The notes under the pieces are model-generated. The model saw only the letters and a program-made list of their open reading frames with translations. It was not told the origin of the DNA and did no database searches. This document shows, in pieces, positions 1 through 6,685 of a DNA stretch of 13,792 nt. Made by a program: the position numbers and the translations under genes. Each line of letters opens with the position of its first letter. The first letter of the stretch is position 1. Source of the stretch: Dehalococcoidia bacterium (GTDB lineage Bacteria > Chloroflexota > Dehalococcoidia > Bin125); the NCBI GenBank assembly GCA_007571275.1, contig RKRS01000270.1, positions 1 through 13,792 on the forward strand, given 5' to 3'.

Positions 1-417
1 GGGCGCGATCAGATCGCGCGCCCGCAGCGCGCGAATTACGCCCGCCGAGCCCACGCCGCGCACGCGTTCGATCTGATCGCGAGTCAACGGTTGGTGATAG
101 GCGATGATCGCCAGGGTTTCCAGCGCCGCTTTCGACAGCCGCGGCGGCGCGTCGAGCCCCAGCAGACGCTCCACATACGGCGCCGCCTCAGGCGCCGAGA
201 CCAGCGCAATCGTATCCCCGTGTCGGCGCAGACGAATCCCGCTCGATCTATCCGCTTCGATCTGGGCCAGCGCCGCTTCCACATCAGCGACGGACACGCC
301 GGTCACACGTGTCAGCGTCTGCACGCTGGGCGGGGACTCAGCGACCAGTAACAAGGCCTCGAGCGTGAGCCGCAGATTCTTCGGAGGTGGAAGCGGCGCA
401 GACTCTTCGGCAGTCAT
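1..417 (-). CDS. scpB: ScpB, segregation and condensation protein B (3' end beyond window)
   Basis: ScpB is the winged-helix partner of SMC and the kleisin ScpA in the bacterial condensin complex, which acts on the nucleoid in chromosome compaction and segregation. The visible 139 residues begin MTAEESAPLPPPKNLRLTLE. The first winged helix lies at about residues 14-80 and the second starts near residue 92. The family hallmark is clear: ETLAIIAYHQPLTRDQIERV at 100-119, followed by RGVGSAGVIRALRARDLI. The gene continues past position 1, so the usual 40-60 C-terminal residues are missing from view. The ATG at 417 overlaps the stop of the upstream methylthiotransferase gene as ATGA, so it is probably translationally coupled to it. 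The scpA partner is not in the window; the upstream neighbour is a tRNA-modification gene instead. Identification rests on recognised family motifs and is secure. Confidence 0.93.
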   Translation of the reverse strand, partial: MTAEESAPLPPPKNLRLTLEALLLVAESPPSVQTLTRVTGVSVADVEAALAQIEADRSSGIRLRRHGDTIALVSAPEAAPYVERLLGLDAPPRLSKAALETLAIIAYHQPLTRDQIERVRGVGSAGVIRALRARDLIAP

Positions 418-1691
418 CCCAACAGCTCACCGACCAATATCGATTCCGCGACTGAGTCGATCCTCACGCTGCGAATCTGGTTCGTGAGATCGACGCCGCG
501 CGCGACTTGCACGGGCAGGTAGGTGTCCGTGAGGCCAGAGTGGGCGGACTCGAACAGTACTGACTCAATCGCCCCAACTCGGGACTTGAGCGCCTCACGC
601 CGGTGGGCAGCGCCTAACTCACGCAGCTCAGCGGCGCGGGTCCGCTTGATTTCCGCAGCAATGTCGTCCTCAAGGAGTGATGCGGATGTATTGGGTCGCA
701 CGGAGTATGGAAAGACGTGTACATCGCTGAAGCGCAGTGCTTCCATCAGGCGCAGCGTCTGGTCGTGGTCGGCGTCGCGTTCGCCGGGGAATCCGGCGAT
801 GATGTCGGTCGTGATCGACGCGCCTGGCACGGCCACCCGAATGCGCTGAACCGCGTCACAAAACTCGGACGATGTATAGCGTCGCCGCATCCGTGCGAGC
901 ACATTGTCCGATCCACTTTGCAGGGCCAGGTGGAAATGCCGACACATCCGCGCATCATCCCAGCAGGCGAGCAGCTGTGGCGTGATGTCTTGCGGCTGAA
1001 TCGATGAGTAACGAATTCGCGGCGCATCCGTCCGGGCAAGCAACGCCTCGATCAGTTTCGCCGCCGATGTTCCATCCGCGAGATCGCGTCCATAGGCGCC
1101 CGGCTGTGTGCCGGTCAGGACGATCTCCTGTACGCCCTCGGCCACACGCTCCCGTGCAAGTTCAACGATCTCATCAATCGGAATGGCGCGCTCACGACCG
1201 CGAACGTAAGGCACGATGCAAAATGCGCAGACATCGTCACAGCCCTCCTGGATCTTGATGAACGACCTGGTGCGACTGCTGGATGCGATCCTGGACTCGG
1301 TAGATGACGCGCTGTTCTCAATCGCCGAGAGCAACGCGGTCGCCGCCTGCTGCTTGCTCTGGTTGCCAACAATTCTCACCTGCGGCAGTTGGGCAAGCCT
1401 GGCGCCATCACGTTCGGCATAACAGCCAGTGACGATCACCGGCGCGTCGGGCGACAGTCGATTGGCCAGACGGATCAGACGGCGCGCCTTGCGATCGGCA
1501 ATGTGCGTGATCGTGCATGTGTTGATCAGGTACGCGTCGGCCTGAGTCGGACGGTCGATGGTGATACAGCCGTGTCGCTGCAACTCCCGCGCCGCCTGCT
1601 GGGTCTCGGCCTGGTTGAGCTTGCAACCCAACGTCAATGTCGCAACCAGCGGCGACCGACGCGGATCGACAGCAGATGTGTCATGGTTCAT
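414..1691 (-). CDS. mtaB: MtaB-type tRNA t6A37 methylthiotransferase (radical SAM, MiaB family)
   Basis: MtaB converts N6-threonylcarbamoyladenosine at position 37 of ANN-decoding tRNAs to its 2-methylthio derivative, using two 4Fe-4S clusters and S-adenosylmethionine in the cytoplasm. The protein has 425 residues, normal for the family. The N-terminal cluster-binding domain carries Cys23 (LGCKLNQAE), Cys59 (NTCTIT) and Cys90 (VTGCYA). The radical SAM CxxxCxxC motif is Cys151-Cys155-Cys158 (EGCDDVCAFCIVPYVRGRER). The C-terminal ~60 residues look like the TRAM RNA-binding domain (TDTYLPVQV). The GCKLNQAE signature favours the MtaB subgroup over MiaB or RimO, although subgroup assignment by eye is not certain. 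The ATG at 1691 has no clear Shine-Dalgarno. A TATCGT hexamer ends 8 nt upstream, so a leaderless transcript is possible. The gene overlaps scpB by 4 bp. Confidence 0.9.
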   Translation of the reverse strand: MNHDTSAVDPRRSPLVATLTLGCKLNQAETQQAARELQRHGCITIDRPTQADAYLINTCTITHIADRKARRLIRLANRLSPDAPVIVTGCYAERDGARLAQLPQVRIVGNQSKQQAATALLSAIENSASSTESRIASSSRTRSFIKIQEGCDDVCAFCIVPYVRGRERAIPIDEIVELARERVAEGVQEIVLTGTQPGAYGRDLADGTSAAKLIEALLARTDAPRIRYSSIQPQDITPQLLACWDDARMCRHFHLALQSGSDNVLARMRRRYTSSEFCDAVQRIRVAVPGASITTDIIAGFPGERDADHDQTLRLMEALRFSDVHVFPYSVRPNTSASLLEDDIAAEIKRTRAAELRELGAAHRREALKSRVGAIESVLFESAHSGLTDTYLPVQVARGVDLTNQIRSVRIDSVAESILVGELLG

Positions 1692-1699
1692 GGGAATCT

Positions 1700-1705
1700 A
1701 CGATA
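1700..1705 (-). promoter_or_regulatory. Possible -10 box for mtaB (leaderless-type spacing)
   Basis: Read on the minus strand this is TATCGT, fitting TANNNT and ending 8 nt before the mtaB ATG at 1691. There is no good -35 box and no Shine-Dalgarno. The spacing would place transcription start at or beside the start codon. This is weak single-site evidence. Confidence 0.22.
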
Positions 1706-1761
1706 CTGAGCGGGAACAGCCCGACGCGAACAGGCATCGCTGAATGAGGTAGAGGTGCAGG

Positions 1762-1893
1762 ATGGTTGAAATCGGATTGGCGATTCTCTTCGTCAGCATC
1801 CTGGTCGCCGCGGATCGCGGGCGCTACGACAGCCTGAATGAAAAGATGCGGGACTTCGTCGACTGGCTCGACCGCCCCGAGGATCAGCGCTAA
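1762..1893 (+). CDS. Small membrane protein of unknown function (43 aa)
   Basis: I do not recognise this product. The 43-residue ORF begins MVEIGLAILFVSILVAADRG and ends in a charged tail (DWLDRPEDQR). Residues 3-17 form one hydrophobic helix, which would insert in the membrane. Residues 18-43 are rich in Asp, Arg and Glu and would be exposed. Two GAGGT Shine-Dalgarno-like boxes (1746-1750 and 1752-1756) precede the ATG; the nearer one has 5-nt spacing. This is the main reason to treat so short an ORF as real. It diverges from mtaB across a 70-bp gap and is followed by a palindrome cluster, so it may be monocistronic. With no known homologue recalled, a chance ORF remains possible. Confidence 0.5.
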   Translation: MVEIGLAILFVSILVAADRGRYDSLNEKMRDFVDWLDRPEDQR

Positions 1894-1899
1894 TCACCC

Positions 1900-2075
1900 C
1901 TCCGACCGCCCCCAGGAAGAGCGAACGCTCCACCACATCTCCCCCTCCGGGGGAGATGTCGAAGGCAGAGGGGGCTTCCCCGACGCTCGCGCCACGCCGG
2001 ATCCCCCGTCAATCCTCCCGCCTTCGCGGGAGCAGGCTCTGCGGGACAGCTTCCCTCCAAAGGGAGAAGCAAGAG
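1900..2075. repeat. REP-like cluster of intergenic palindromes
   Basis: This non-coding stretch holds several short-loop hairpins in a row. A perfect 11-bp stem (1935-1945 with 1949-1959, loop TCC) sits beside a 7-bp stem (2015-2021 with 2026-2032, loop CTTC) and an imperfect hairpin around 2049-2070 (CCCT/AGGG core, GCTTC/GAAGC flanks). G- and C-tracts between them (GAGGGGGCTT near 1968, GATCCCCCG near 2000) could pair over longer range. Such serial G/C palindromes between genes are typical of REP or other dispersed intergenic repeats. Only one copy is in the window, so dispersal is inferred. The first hairpin could also terminate transcription from the upstream micro-ORF, but no T-run follows it. 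Confidence 0.55.
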
Positions 2076-2096
2076 TAACAGCCGCTGTGGCTGTTA
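2076..2096. promoter_or_regulatory. Inverted repeat abutting the -35 box (possible operator)
   Basis: TAACAGCC and GGCTGTTA form an 8-bp perfect inverted repeat around GCTGT. The right arm ends one base before the TTGACA box at 2097. The size and position suit a dimeric regulator's operator. It could instead be the last hairpin of the adjacent palindrome cluster. Confidence 0.35.
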
Positions 2097-2125
2097 TTGA
2101 CAATGACGCACATACGTATTACATT
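2097..2125 (+). promoter_or_regulatory. Sigma-70-type promoter upstream of the zinc-ribbon ORF
   Basis: The -35 box TTGACA (2097-2102) matches consensus perfectly. With a 17-bp spacer the -10 box is TACATT (2120-2125), 4 of 6 matches. Transcription would start near 2132, about 25 nt upstream of the ATG at 2157. The 8-bp palindrome ATACGTAT (2112-2119) lies in the spacer and another, ACGTACGT (2139-2146), lies in the expected leader. Both are candidate regulator sites. No experimental support is available here. Confidence 0.5.
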
Positions 2126-2156
2126 GATCCTTAACAGAACGTACGTGCAGGTAACG

Positions 2157-2420
2157 ATGATGTCGACTCATGCCTCCGCCTCTTGCCCGATCGCTCATGG
2201 CGCACAGCTGCCACTGATACTCGATTCGATGCGTCTGCCGACTTCAGCGTTTCCCGCGCCCCGACCGGAGCATTCTCCCTGTCCGCGATGCGCTGGCCCC
2301 ACTGCCAGTCACGGCCGGCGGATCGTCTGTGTGCTCTGTGGCTTTGGCGCCCGATCAGTTTCCGCCCGCCGACAGAGGGGCGGTAGCGCGCGACAGCCGG
2401 TGACTCAGGCCGTCGGCTGA
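2157..2420 (+). CDS. Small zinc-ribbon protein of unknown function (87 aa)
   Basis: I do not recognise a named family. The 87-residue protein has a low-complexity N-terminal 40 residues. A four-cysteine zinc ribbon follows: Cys42-x2-Cys45 (CPRC) and Cys58-x2-Cys61 (CVLC), ending CGFG. It finishes with a basic tail (ARRQRGGSARQ) that could contact nucleic acid. Two adjacent ATGs (2157, 2160) follow an AGGT box at 2149-2152; spacing is better for the second. An in-frame ATG at 2097 lies on the predicted -35 box, so I rejected it. The gene has its own promoter-like sequence and may be followed on the same transcript by the membrane protein and glycerate kinase. The paired CxxC knuckles and high-GC third positions support a real gene, although short ORFs in such DNA can be spurious. 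Confidence 0.55.
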   Translation: MMSTHASASCPIAHGAQLPLILDSMRLPTSAFPAPRPEHSPCPRCAGPTASHGRRIVCVLCGFGARSVSARRQRGGSARQPVTQAVG

Positions 2421-2448
2421 GCACACGCACTCCGGACGCATCTGGCCG

Positions 2449-2454
2449 TACAGT
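2449..2454 (+). promoter_or_regulatory. -10 box with leaderless spacing before the 62-aa membrane gene
   Basis: TACAGT fits TANNNT and ends 7 nt before the GTG at 2462. No Shine-Dalgarno lies between them and no convincing -35 is seen. This arrangement is typical of leaderless mRNAs, where the transcript starts at the initiation codon. Confidence 0.38.
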
Positions 2455-2461
2455 AATTGGC

Positions 2462-2650
2462 GTGAACAGCGTTGTCCTTCTGATCCTCGTGATGGGTATC
2501 ATCACCGCCCTCTGGCTCAAGGGGTTTCTCAACTTCGGCAGCGTGATTTCGCTGTACCGACGCATCCGCCTCGCCGCGCTGCTCTGGGCGGCCGTGATCC
2601 TCACGATCGGCCTGTTGCGCATTTTTGGCATCGGCGGCGATGGCATCTGA
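2462..2650 (+). CDS. Small two-helix membrane protein (62 aa)
   Basis: I do not recognise a function. The 62-residue protein has two hydrophobic segments, at about residues 4-24 (VVLLILVMGIITALWLKGFL) and 37-57 (LAALLWAAVILTIGLLRIFG). A short loop with YRRIR joins them, and those arginines would favour a cytoplasmic hairpin loop. It begins with GTG (reads GTG AAC AGC), has no Shine-Dalgarno, and sits 7 nt after a TACAGT box. The stop lies 4 nt before the glycerate kinase ATG at 2655, so the two are probably co-transcribed and coupled. The clean two-helix pattern argues for a true gene. Confidence 0.62.
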   Translation: MNSVVLLILVMGIITALWLKGFLNFGSVISLYRRIRLAALLWAAVILTIGLLRIFGIGGDGI

Positions 2651-2654
2651 GCCA

Positions 2655-3773
2655 ATGAGAGTGCTCATCGCGCCTCAGGAGTTCAAGGGCAGCCTGACGG
2701 CCGTCGAAGCTGCCGCGGTCATCGAGCGAGGCGTGCGCGCCGTCTTCCCCGACGCCACCATCGACCGCGCGCCCATCGCCGACGGCGGTCCCGGCACGGT
2801 CGAGGCGATTGTTCACGCAGCTAACGGACGCACCTCAATCGCCCGAGTCGATGGCCCCTTGGGCGCGCCGCTCGACGCTCGCTGGGGGCGTATCGACGAT
2901 GGCCGCTGTGCGGTGATCGAGATGGCCGCCGCTTCAGGTCTGACACTGCTCCGAGCAGGTGCACTGGACCCTCGCCGAGCCTCTACTCACGGCACCGGCG
3001 AGCTGATCAGACATGCGCTGAATGCGGGAGTGGAACGAATCCTGATCGGCGTCGGCGGCAGCGCCACCAACGATGGCGGAGCCGGGATGGCCGAGGCGCT
3101 TGGGGCTGTCCTTCTCGACGAAGACGGTCATCGTCTGCCCCCTGGCGGGGCGGCGCTCGTTCGTCTGGCGTGCATTCAGACGGAGCACTTCGATCCCCGG
3201 CTGGCCGATATCGAAATGACAGTCCTGTGCGATGTCCAGAATCCACTACTGGGGCCAGAGGGCGCCAGCGCCGTGTACGGACCGCAAAAAGGCGCCGATC
3301 CGGCTTGCGTCGCCCAACTCGATAGAGCGTTGGCCAACTTCGCTGGCATCCTGGAACGCGACCTCGACGTGCGAGTCGCCGATGTCCCTGGCGCTGGCGC
3401 CGCGGGTGGGCTGGCCGCCGGACTGTTGGCCTTCTGCGGAGCGACCTTGCAGTCCGGCTTCGCCGCCGTCTCGGAGGCGGTACAGCTGATGCAGCGGATC
3501 CGGCGAGCCGACCTCGTGATCAGCGGTGAAGGACGACTTGATCCGCAGTCCGCGTATGGGAAAACGGTCGCCGGCGTCGCCTCGTTCGCTGCTACGGCGG
3601 ACGTCCCCTGCGTCGCGGTCGCAGGATTGATTGCGGGATCGATCGATCTGCCGGGCCTGTCCGACTACGAAGCATCAACCCCAGCGGGGCTCTCAGTCGG
3701 CGAGGCGATGCAGCGCACCGACGAGCTGGTACCGGCTGCGGTCGAGCGATTGCTGCGTCGCTACTCGAGGTAA
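2655..3773 (+). CDS. Glycerate kinase (GK-II, GlxK/GarK-type)
   Basis: This enzyme phosphorylates D-glycerate with ATP in the cytoplasm, giving 2- or 3-phosphoglycerate. It feeds glyoxylate, serine or sugar-acid breakdown into glycolysis. The 372 residues match the family length. The order of motifs is typical: N-terminal MRVLIAPQEFKGSLTAVEAA; ADGGPGTVE at 42-50; the glycine-rich GVGGSATNDGGAGMAEALGA at 132-151; NPLLGPEGASAVYGPQKGA at 196-214; GAGAAGGLAAGL at 247-258; and SGEGRLDPQSAYGKT at 290-304. I chose the ATG at 2655 because the family starts at this strand. In-frame TTG 2625 and ATG 2640 would add 10 or 5 residues overlapping the upstream gene. The stop lies 13 bp inside the convergent metallopeptidase gene. 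Whether the product is 2- or 3-phosphoglycerate cannot be read from sequence. Confidence 0.92.
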   Translation: MRVLIAPQEFKGSLTAVEAAAVIERGVRAVFPDATIDRAPIADGGPGTVEAIVHAANGRTSIARVDGPLGAPLDARWGRIDDGRCAVIEMAAASGLTLLRAGALDPRRASTHGTGELIRHALNAGVERILIGVGGSATNDGGAGMAEALGAVLLDEDGHRLPPGGAALVRLACIQTEHFDPRLADIEMTVLCDVQNPLLGPEGASAVYGPQKGADPACVAQLDRALANFAGILERDLDVRVADVPGAGAAGGLAAGLLAFCGATLQSGFAAVSEAVQLMQRIRRADLVISGEGRLDPQSAYGKTVAGVASFAATADVPCVAVAGLIAGSIDLPGLSDYEASTPAGLSVGEAMQRTDELVPAAVERLLRRYSR

Positions 3774-4192
3774 GGGAGGCGACGCTCGGTCAGGTTGAGA
3801 GCGGCGCGATAGTGATTCCTGGGCGGTGGCGCGATTCCAATCTCGTCCAGGCGGTCATCATCGATCCCGAAGTGGTGCGCGACTTCATGCAACACCGTTT
3901 CCCGCACCTGCTCCACGATTTCTTGCTCGCTGCGACAGATGCGCTCGATCGGTTGTTGGTAAATCATGATCCGATCAGGCAGCGTCTCGCCGTAGAAGCC
4001 TCGATTGGTCAGCGGCTGACCGACATACAACCCCAGCAGCGTCTGATTTGGCCTGAGTCCAACTGATTCACGCTCCTCGGCGGTTGGCTGATTGCGTAGC
4101 AGGATCACCACATTGTCCATCCGCTCGGCCAGCTCCTCAGGAATCTCATTCAGGGCGCGCTCAACCAGTCGGCGAAATCGGGAACGTCTCAT
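3761..4192 (-). CDS. Mini-zincin metallopeptidase family protein (PF06262-like)
   Basis: This small, probably zinc-dependent protein belongs to the bacterial metallopeptidase family once called DUF1025. Its substrate is unknown. It has 143 residues, the usual size. The metal-binding HExxHxxGxxD motif is His102-Glu103-Val-Ala-His106-His-Phe-Gly109-Ile-Asp-Asp112. Also typical are LLGLYVGQPLTNR at 53-65 and the LPDRIMIYQQPIER block at 71-84. No signal peptide or membrane segment is visible, so it is probably cytoplasmic. I start it at the ATG at 4192, where MRRSRFRRLVERALNEIP matches the family N-terminus; a longer in-frame reading to 4282 lies inside the PBP gene. The PBP stop is 4 nt upstream, so the two form an operon and translation is probably coupled. 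The 3' end overlaps the convergent glycerate kinase by 13 bp. Confidence 0.85.
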   Translation of the reverse strand: MRRSRFRRLVERALNEIPEELAERMDNVVILLRNQPTAEERESVGLRPNQTLLGLYVGQPLTNRGFYGETLPDRIMIYQQPIERICRSEQEIVEQVRETVLHEVAHHFGIDDDRLDEIGIAPPPRNHYRAALNLTERRLPYLE

Positions 4193-4196
4193 GACC

Positions 4197-6632
4197 TCAG
4201 GGTACCCAGTCCTTGAGGATGGCGCCTTCCAGAACCTGCCGGACAATCGGACCCGCGTCGTCCGAGCCCGACTTACCGTCATCCAGGACGACAGTCACAA
4301 CCAGCCGTGGCTCTTCGAAGTTCGCCCAGGCGGAAAACCACGCGTGCGTTGAGTAGGCGTCGTCCTCATCCGCCTCCTCTTCTTGCTGCGCGTCGTCATC
4401 GTCTTGCTGTTGGCTGGCAAGCTCAACCTCGATCTCCTGGTTCTCTTCCTGTTGCTCCGACTCCTCTGCTTCCGCTTCTTCAATCGCAGCCAATGCCTCA
4501 GGATCGATGACCAGATCCTCAGTCGTCCCCGACTTGCCGGCGATTCTCAGCACGCTGCCGCGAAAGACGTAGAAGCCGGTCCCATAGGGCTGTGAGACCG
4601 TCGTGCGCAGAGCGGCCTGCAACTGATCGAGCGTTTCAGCCGAGATCGGCAACACGCTGATCGAGCGCTGTTGGGTCGGTGTCGGCGGACGATTACTCGG
4701 TTCCACCGAGAGCGCAATGATTGGCGTGCTGACCACGCCGTTGGTCGAGAGCGCGGCGTAGGCGTTGGCGACCTGCAGCACAGTCACCGAGACGAACCCC
4801 TGACCGATGCTCATGTTCAACGTGTCACCGGTGAACCAGGCCTCGTCGAACCACTCACTTTTCCAGTCAGGGCTGGGGCTAATCCCGCTCTCTTCGCTCA
4901 GCCCGATGATGCCCGTCGGCTGGCCGAAACTGAATCCGGCCGCGACCGACGGCAACAGGTCCTCGTCCATGCGATCCAGGCTCAGTCCGAGATCGTAGAA
5001 TACCGTGTTGCATGACTCCGCCAGCGCTTGCGACAGTGTGATCGGTCCCTGATCCTCGTCCTTCCAGTTGTTCAGTGGCTGATCGCCTACTTTCATCCAC
5101 TGGGCCGGACAGGAGATGCGATCGGTGATTTCATGGTCGCCGCCCTCCAGCGCAGCAGCCAGCGTGACTACCTTGAATGTCGAAGCAGGGGCATAGAGCT
5201 GCTGAACGGCGCGATTGATAAACGGCTGGCGCTCGTCGTGGTAGTACTCATCGAATTCTTCCTGCGTCACTCCGTCGACGATGGTGTTCGGGTCAATGCG
5301 CGGATAAGAAGCCATCGCCAGCACATGGTCGCTGCGCGGATCAATGGCGACCACGGCGCCCAACTGCTCGTCCAGGGCTGTTTCGGCCAACTGCTGCACC
5401 CGCACATCAATGGTCAGTCGGAGATTGGCGCCGGGGATCGCCGCGCGACTCGTAATCTCGCGGACCGGACTGCCGTTCGGGTCGTTGATCACGAGCCTGC
5501 CGCCGCGCCGCCCGGCCAGGACCTGTTCGAAGCTCTTCTCGATCCCAGCCCGGCCGATCATGTCGCCAGCGCGGTAGCCCTCGACGTACAGCTCTTCCAG
5601 TTCCTCCGCGTTGATCTCTTGCAGGTAACCGATCACGTGAGCGGCTGTATCCCCGTACGGGTAGTAGCGTCGTGTCTGGCTACTCAGCCGGATGCCCATC
5701 GAACCGAGGCGAGAGAACTCATCGATCACTTCCGCTGGCGTGTCGATTGCCAACACGGCGACCGGGATGAAGTAGTGCGAAGGCAAGTCCTGATAGATCA
5801 GTTCTCGCACATCTTCCTCTGCGATCCCGAGTCGTTCGGTGAAGAAGCTCAGCACCGCCTCTTCGTCGCTGATTGAGTCCCAGTCGACACCAACGATGGT
5901 GACCTCGGTCTCGCTCGCCAAGACGACCCCGTTACGGTCGAGGATCAGTCCACGCGTAGGAACCTCGATCCGTGTGGCGACCAGGTAGCCCGGCGAGCCG
6001 AGACCGCTAAACATCAGGTCGGGCGTCCAGTCCACGACCCAGTGGGGTTGACGCAGCGTGCGCGCCTGCACAATCTCCTCGATCTCGCCAAAGAACGTCG
6101 TCTGATAGCGGAGGATGACTTCGTGTGACGACGCGTTCTCATCGTCCTGTGGAATCAGCTCCCAGCGAAATCCACGGATCGTCGCCTCCGCCCAGACGTC
6201 CTGGTAACGCCGCGCAAACGCCTCGACGCTGATGCGTTCTTTCGTCTCGGTCGATGTTCGCTGGTAGGCGGCGTTCAGATCGCCAGATGCGACGAGATGG
6301 AAGAAACTCTGCACCGCGACCCGCGCCGTTCGCGGCGCCACGTCCAGATCCTCAAGTTCCTCCGCTGGCGGTACGAAGACTCCGGACTCGGTTGGCTCAG
6401 ACCCGTCAGTGGTCGCATCCGACGGCTGCTCGGTCTGTTGCGCGCTCTCTGCAGGCGGTGGCGGAAAGTACTCCGACAGGTCGCGTTCCGATTCGCCACC
6501 GAAGACGCAGCCCGCGAGCGTCAACGCCGACAGGACCAGCAGCGTCAGACACAGCGCGACAGGCGTCCCGCCCCGTAGTCGTTGCCCTGGATATCGCGAT
6601 CGTGGCGTGTCCCGCATGCCCGACTGGTCCAC
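4197..6632 (-). CDS. Lipoprotein class B penicillin-binding protein (NTF2-like/dimerisation/transpeptidase)
   Basis: This is a peptidoglycan DD-transpeptidase that cross-links stem peptides outside the membrane. It has 811 residues. Hydrophobic residues 24-40 end in a lipobox, LTLAGC, with lipidation expected at Cys42. An acidic, Pro/Ser/Thr-rich linker (43-98) follows, then an NTF2-like MecA_N-type domain (about 100-205). The dimerisation region (about 222-400) contains PTRGLILDRNG and GRAGIEKSFEQVLAG. The transpeptidase domain (about 405-811) has the three active-site motifs: Ser484-Thr-Phe-Lys487, Ser540-Cys-Asn542 and Lys700-Ser-Gly702-Thr. Unusually, about 55 residues rich in Glu, Gln and Asp separate KSGTTEDL from the next strand (THAWFSAWA, 762-770). 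I use the GTG at 6632, preceded by a GGGGTGA stretch; the ATG at 6617 is an alternative and keeps the signal peptide. MecA-like architecture is not by itself evidence of beta-lactam resistance. Confidence 0.9.
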   Translation of the reverse strand: MDQSGMRDTPRSRYPGQRLRGGTPVALCLTLLVLSALTLAGCVFGGESERDLSEYFPPPPAESAQQTEQPSDATTDGSEPTESGVFVPPAEELEDLDVAPRTARVAVQSFFHLVASGDLNAAYQRTSTETKERISVEAFARRYQDVWAEATIRGFRWELIPQDDENASSHEVILRYQTTFFGEIEEIVQARTLRQPHWVVDWTPDLMFSGLGSPGYLVATRIEVPTRGLILDRNGVVLASETEVTIVGVDWDSISDEEAVLSFFTERLGIAEEDVRELIYQDLPSHYFIPVAVLAIDTPAEVIDEFSRLGSMGIRLSSQTRRYYPYGDTAAHVIGYLQEINAEELEELYVEGYRAGDMIGRAGIEKSFEQVLAGRRGGRLVINDPNGSPVREITSRAAIPGANLRLTIDVRVQQLAETALDEQLGAVVAIDPRSDHVLAMASYPRIDPNTIVDGVTQEEFDEYYHDERQPFINRAVQQLYAPASTFKVVTLAAALEGGDHEITDRISCPAQWMKVGDQPLNNWKDEDQGPITLSQALAESCNTVFYDLGLSLDRMDEDLLPSVAAGFSFGQPTGIIGLSEESGISPSPDWKSEWFDEAWFTGDTLNMSIGQGFVSVTVLQVANAYAALSTNGVVSTPIIALSVEPSNRPPTPTQQRSISVLPISAETLDQLQAALRTTVSQPYGTGFYVFRGSVLRIAGKSGTTEDLVIDPEALAAIEEAEAEESEQQEENQEIEVELASQQQDDDDAQQEEEADEDDAYSTHAWFSAWANFEEPRLVVTVVLDDGKSGSDDAGPIVRQVLEGAILKDWVP

Positions 6633-6685
6633 TCACCCCGCTCTCACTCACACTACCAGCAGAACGGCCGCCTGGCGTCTCGGGA

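Noticed and set aside
3..19. Perfect 8-bp inverted repeat GCGCGATC/GATCGCGC
   Set aside because: It is within scpB coding sequence and explained by the Arg-Asp-Leu-Ile-Ala codons; no sign of a regulatory role.
2097..2156. Longer zinc-ribbon protein starting at ATG 2097
   Set aside because: The codon overlaps a perfect TTGACA -35 box, and the extra 20 residues show no conserved character.
4193..4282. 30-residue N-terminal extension of the metallopeptidase
   Set aside because: It lies wholly inside the PBP gene, and the family N-terminus matches the ATG at 4192.
5028..5876. 282-codon plus-strand open frame opposite the PBP
   Set aside because: Antisense shadow; the PBP has all its catalytic motifs on the other strand.
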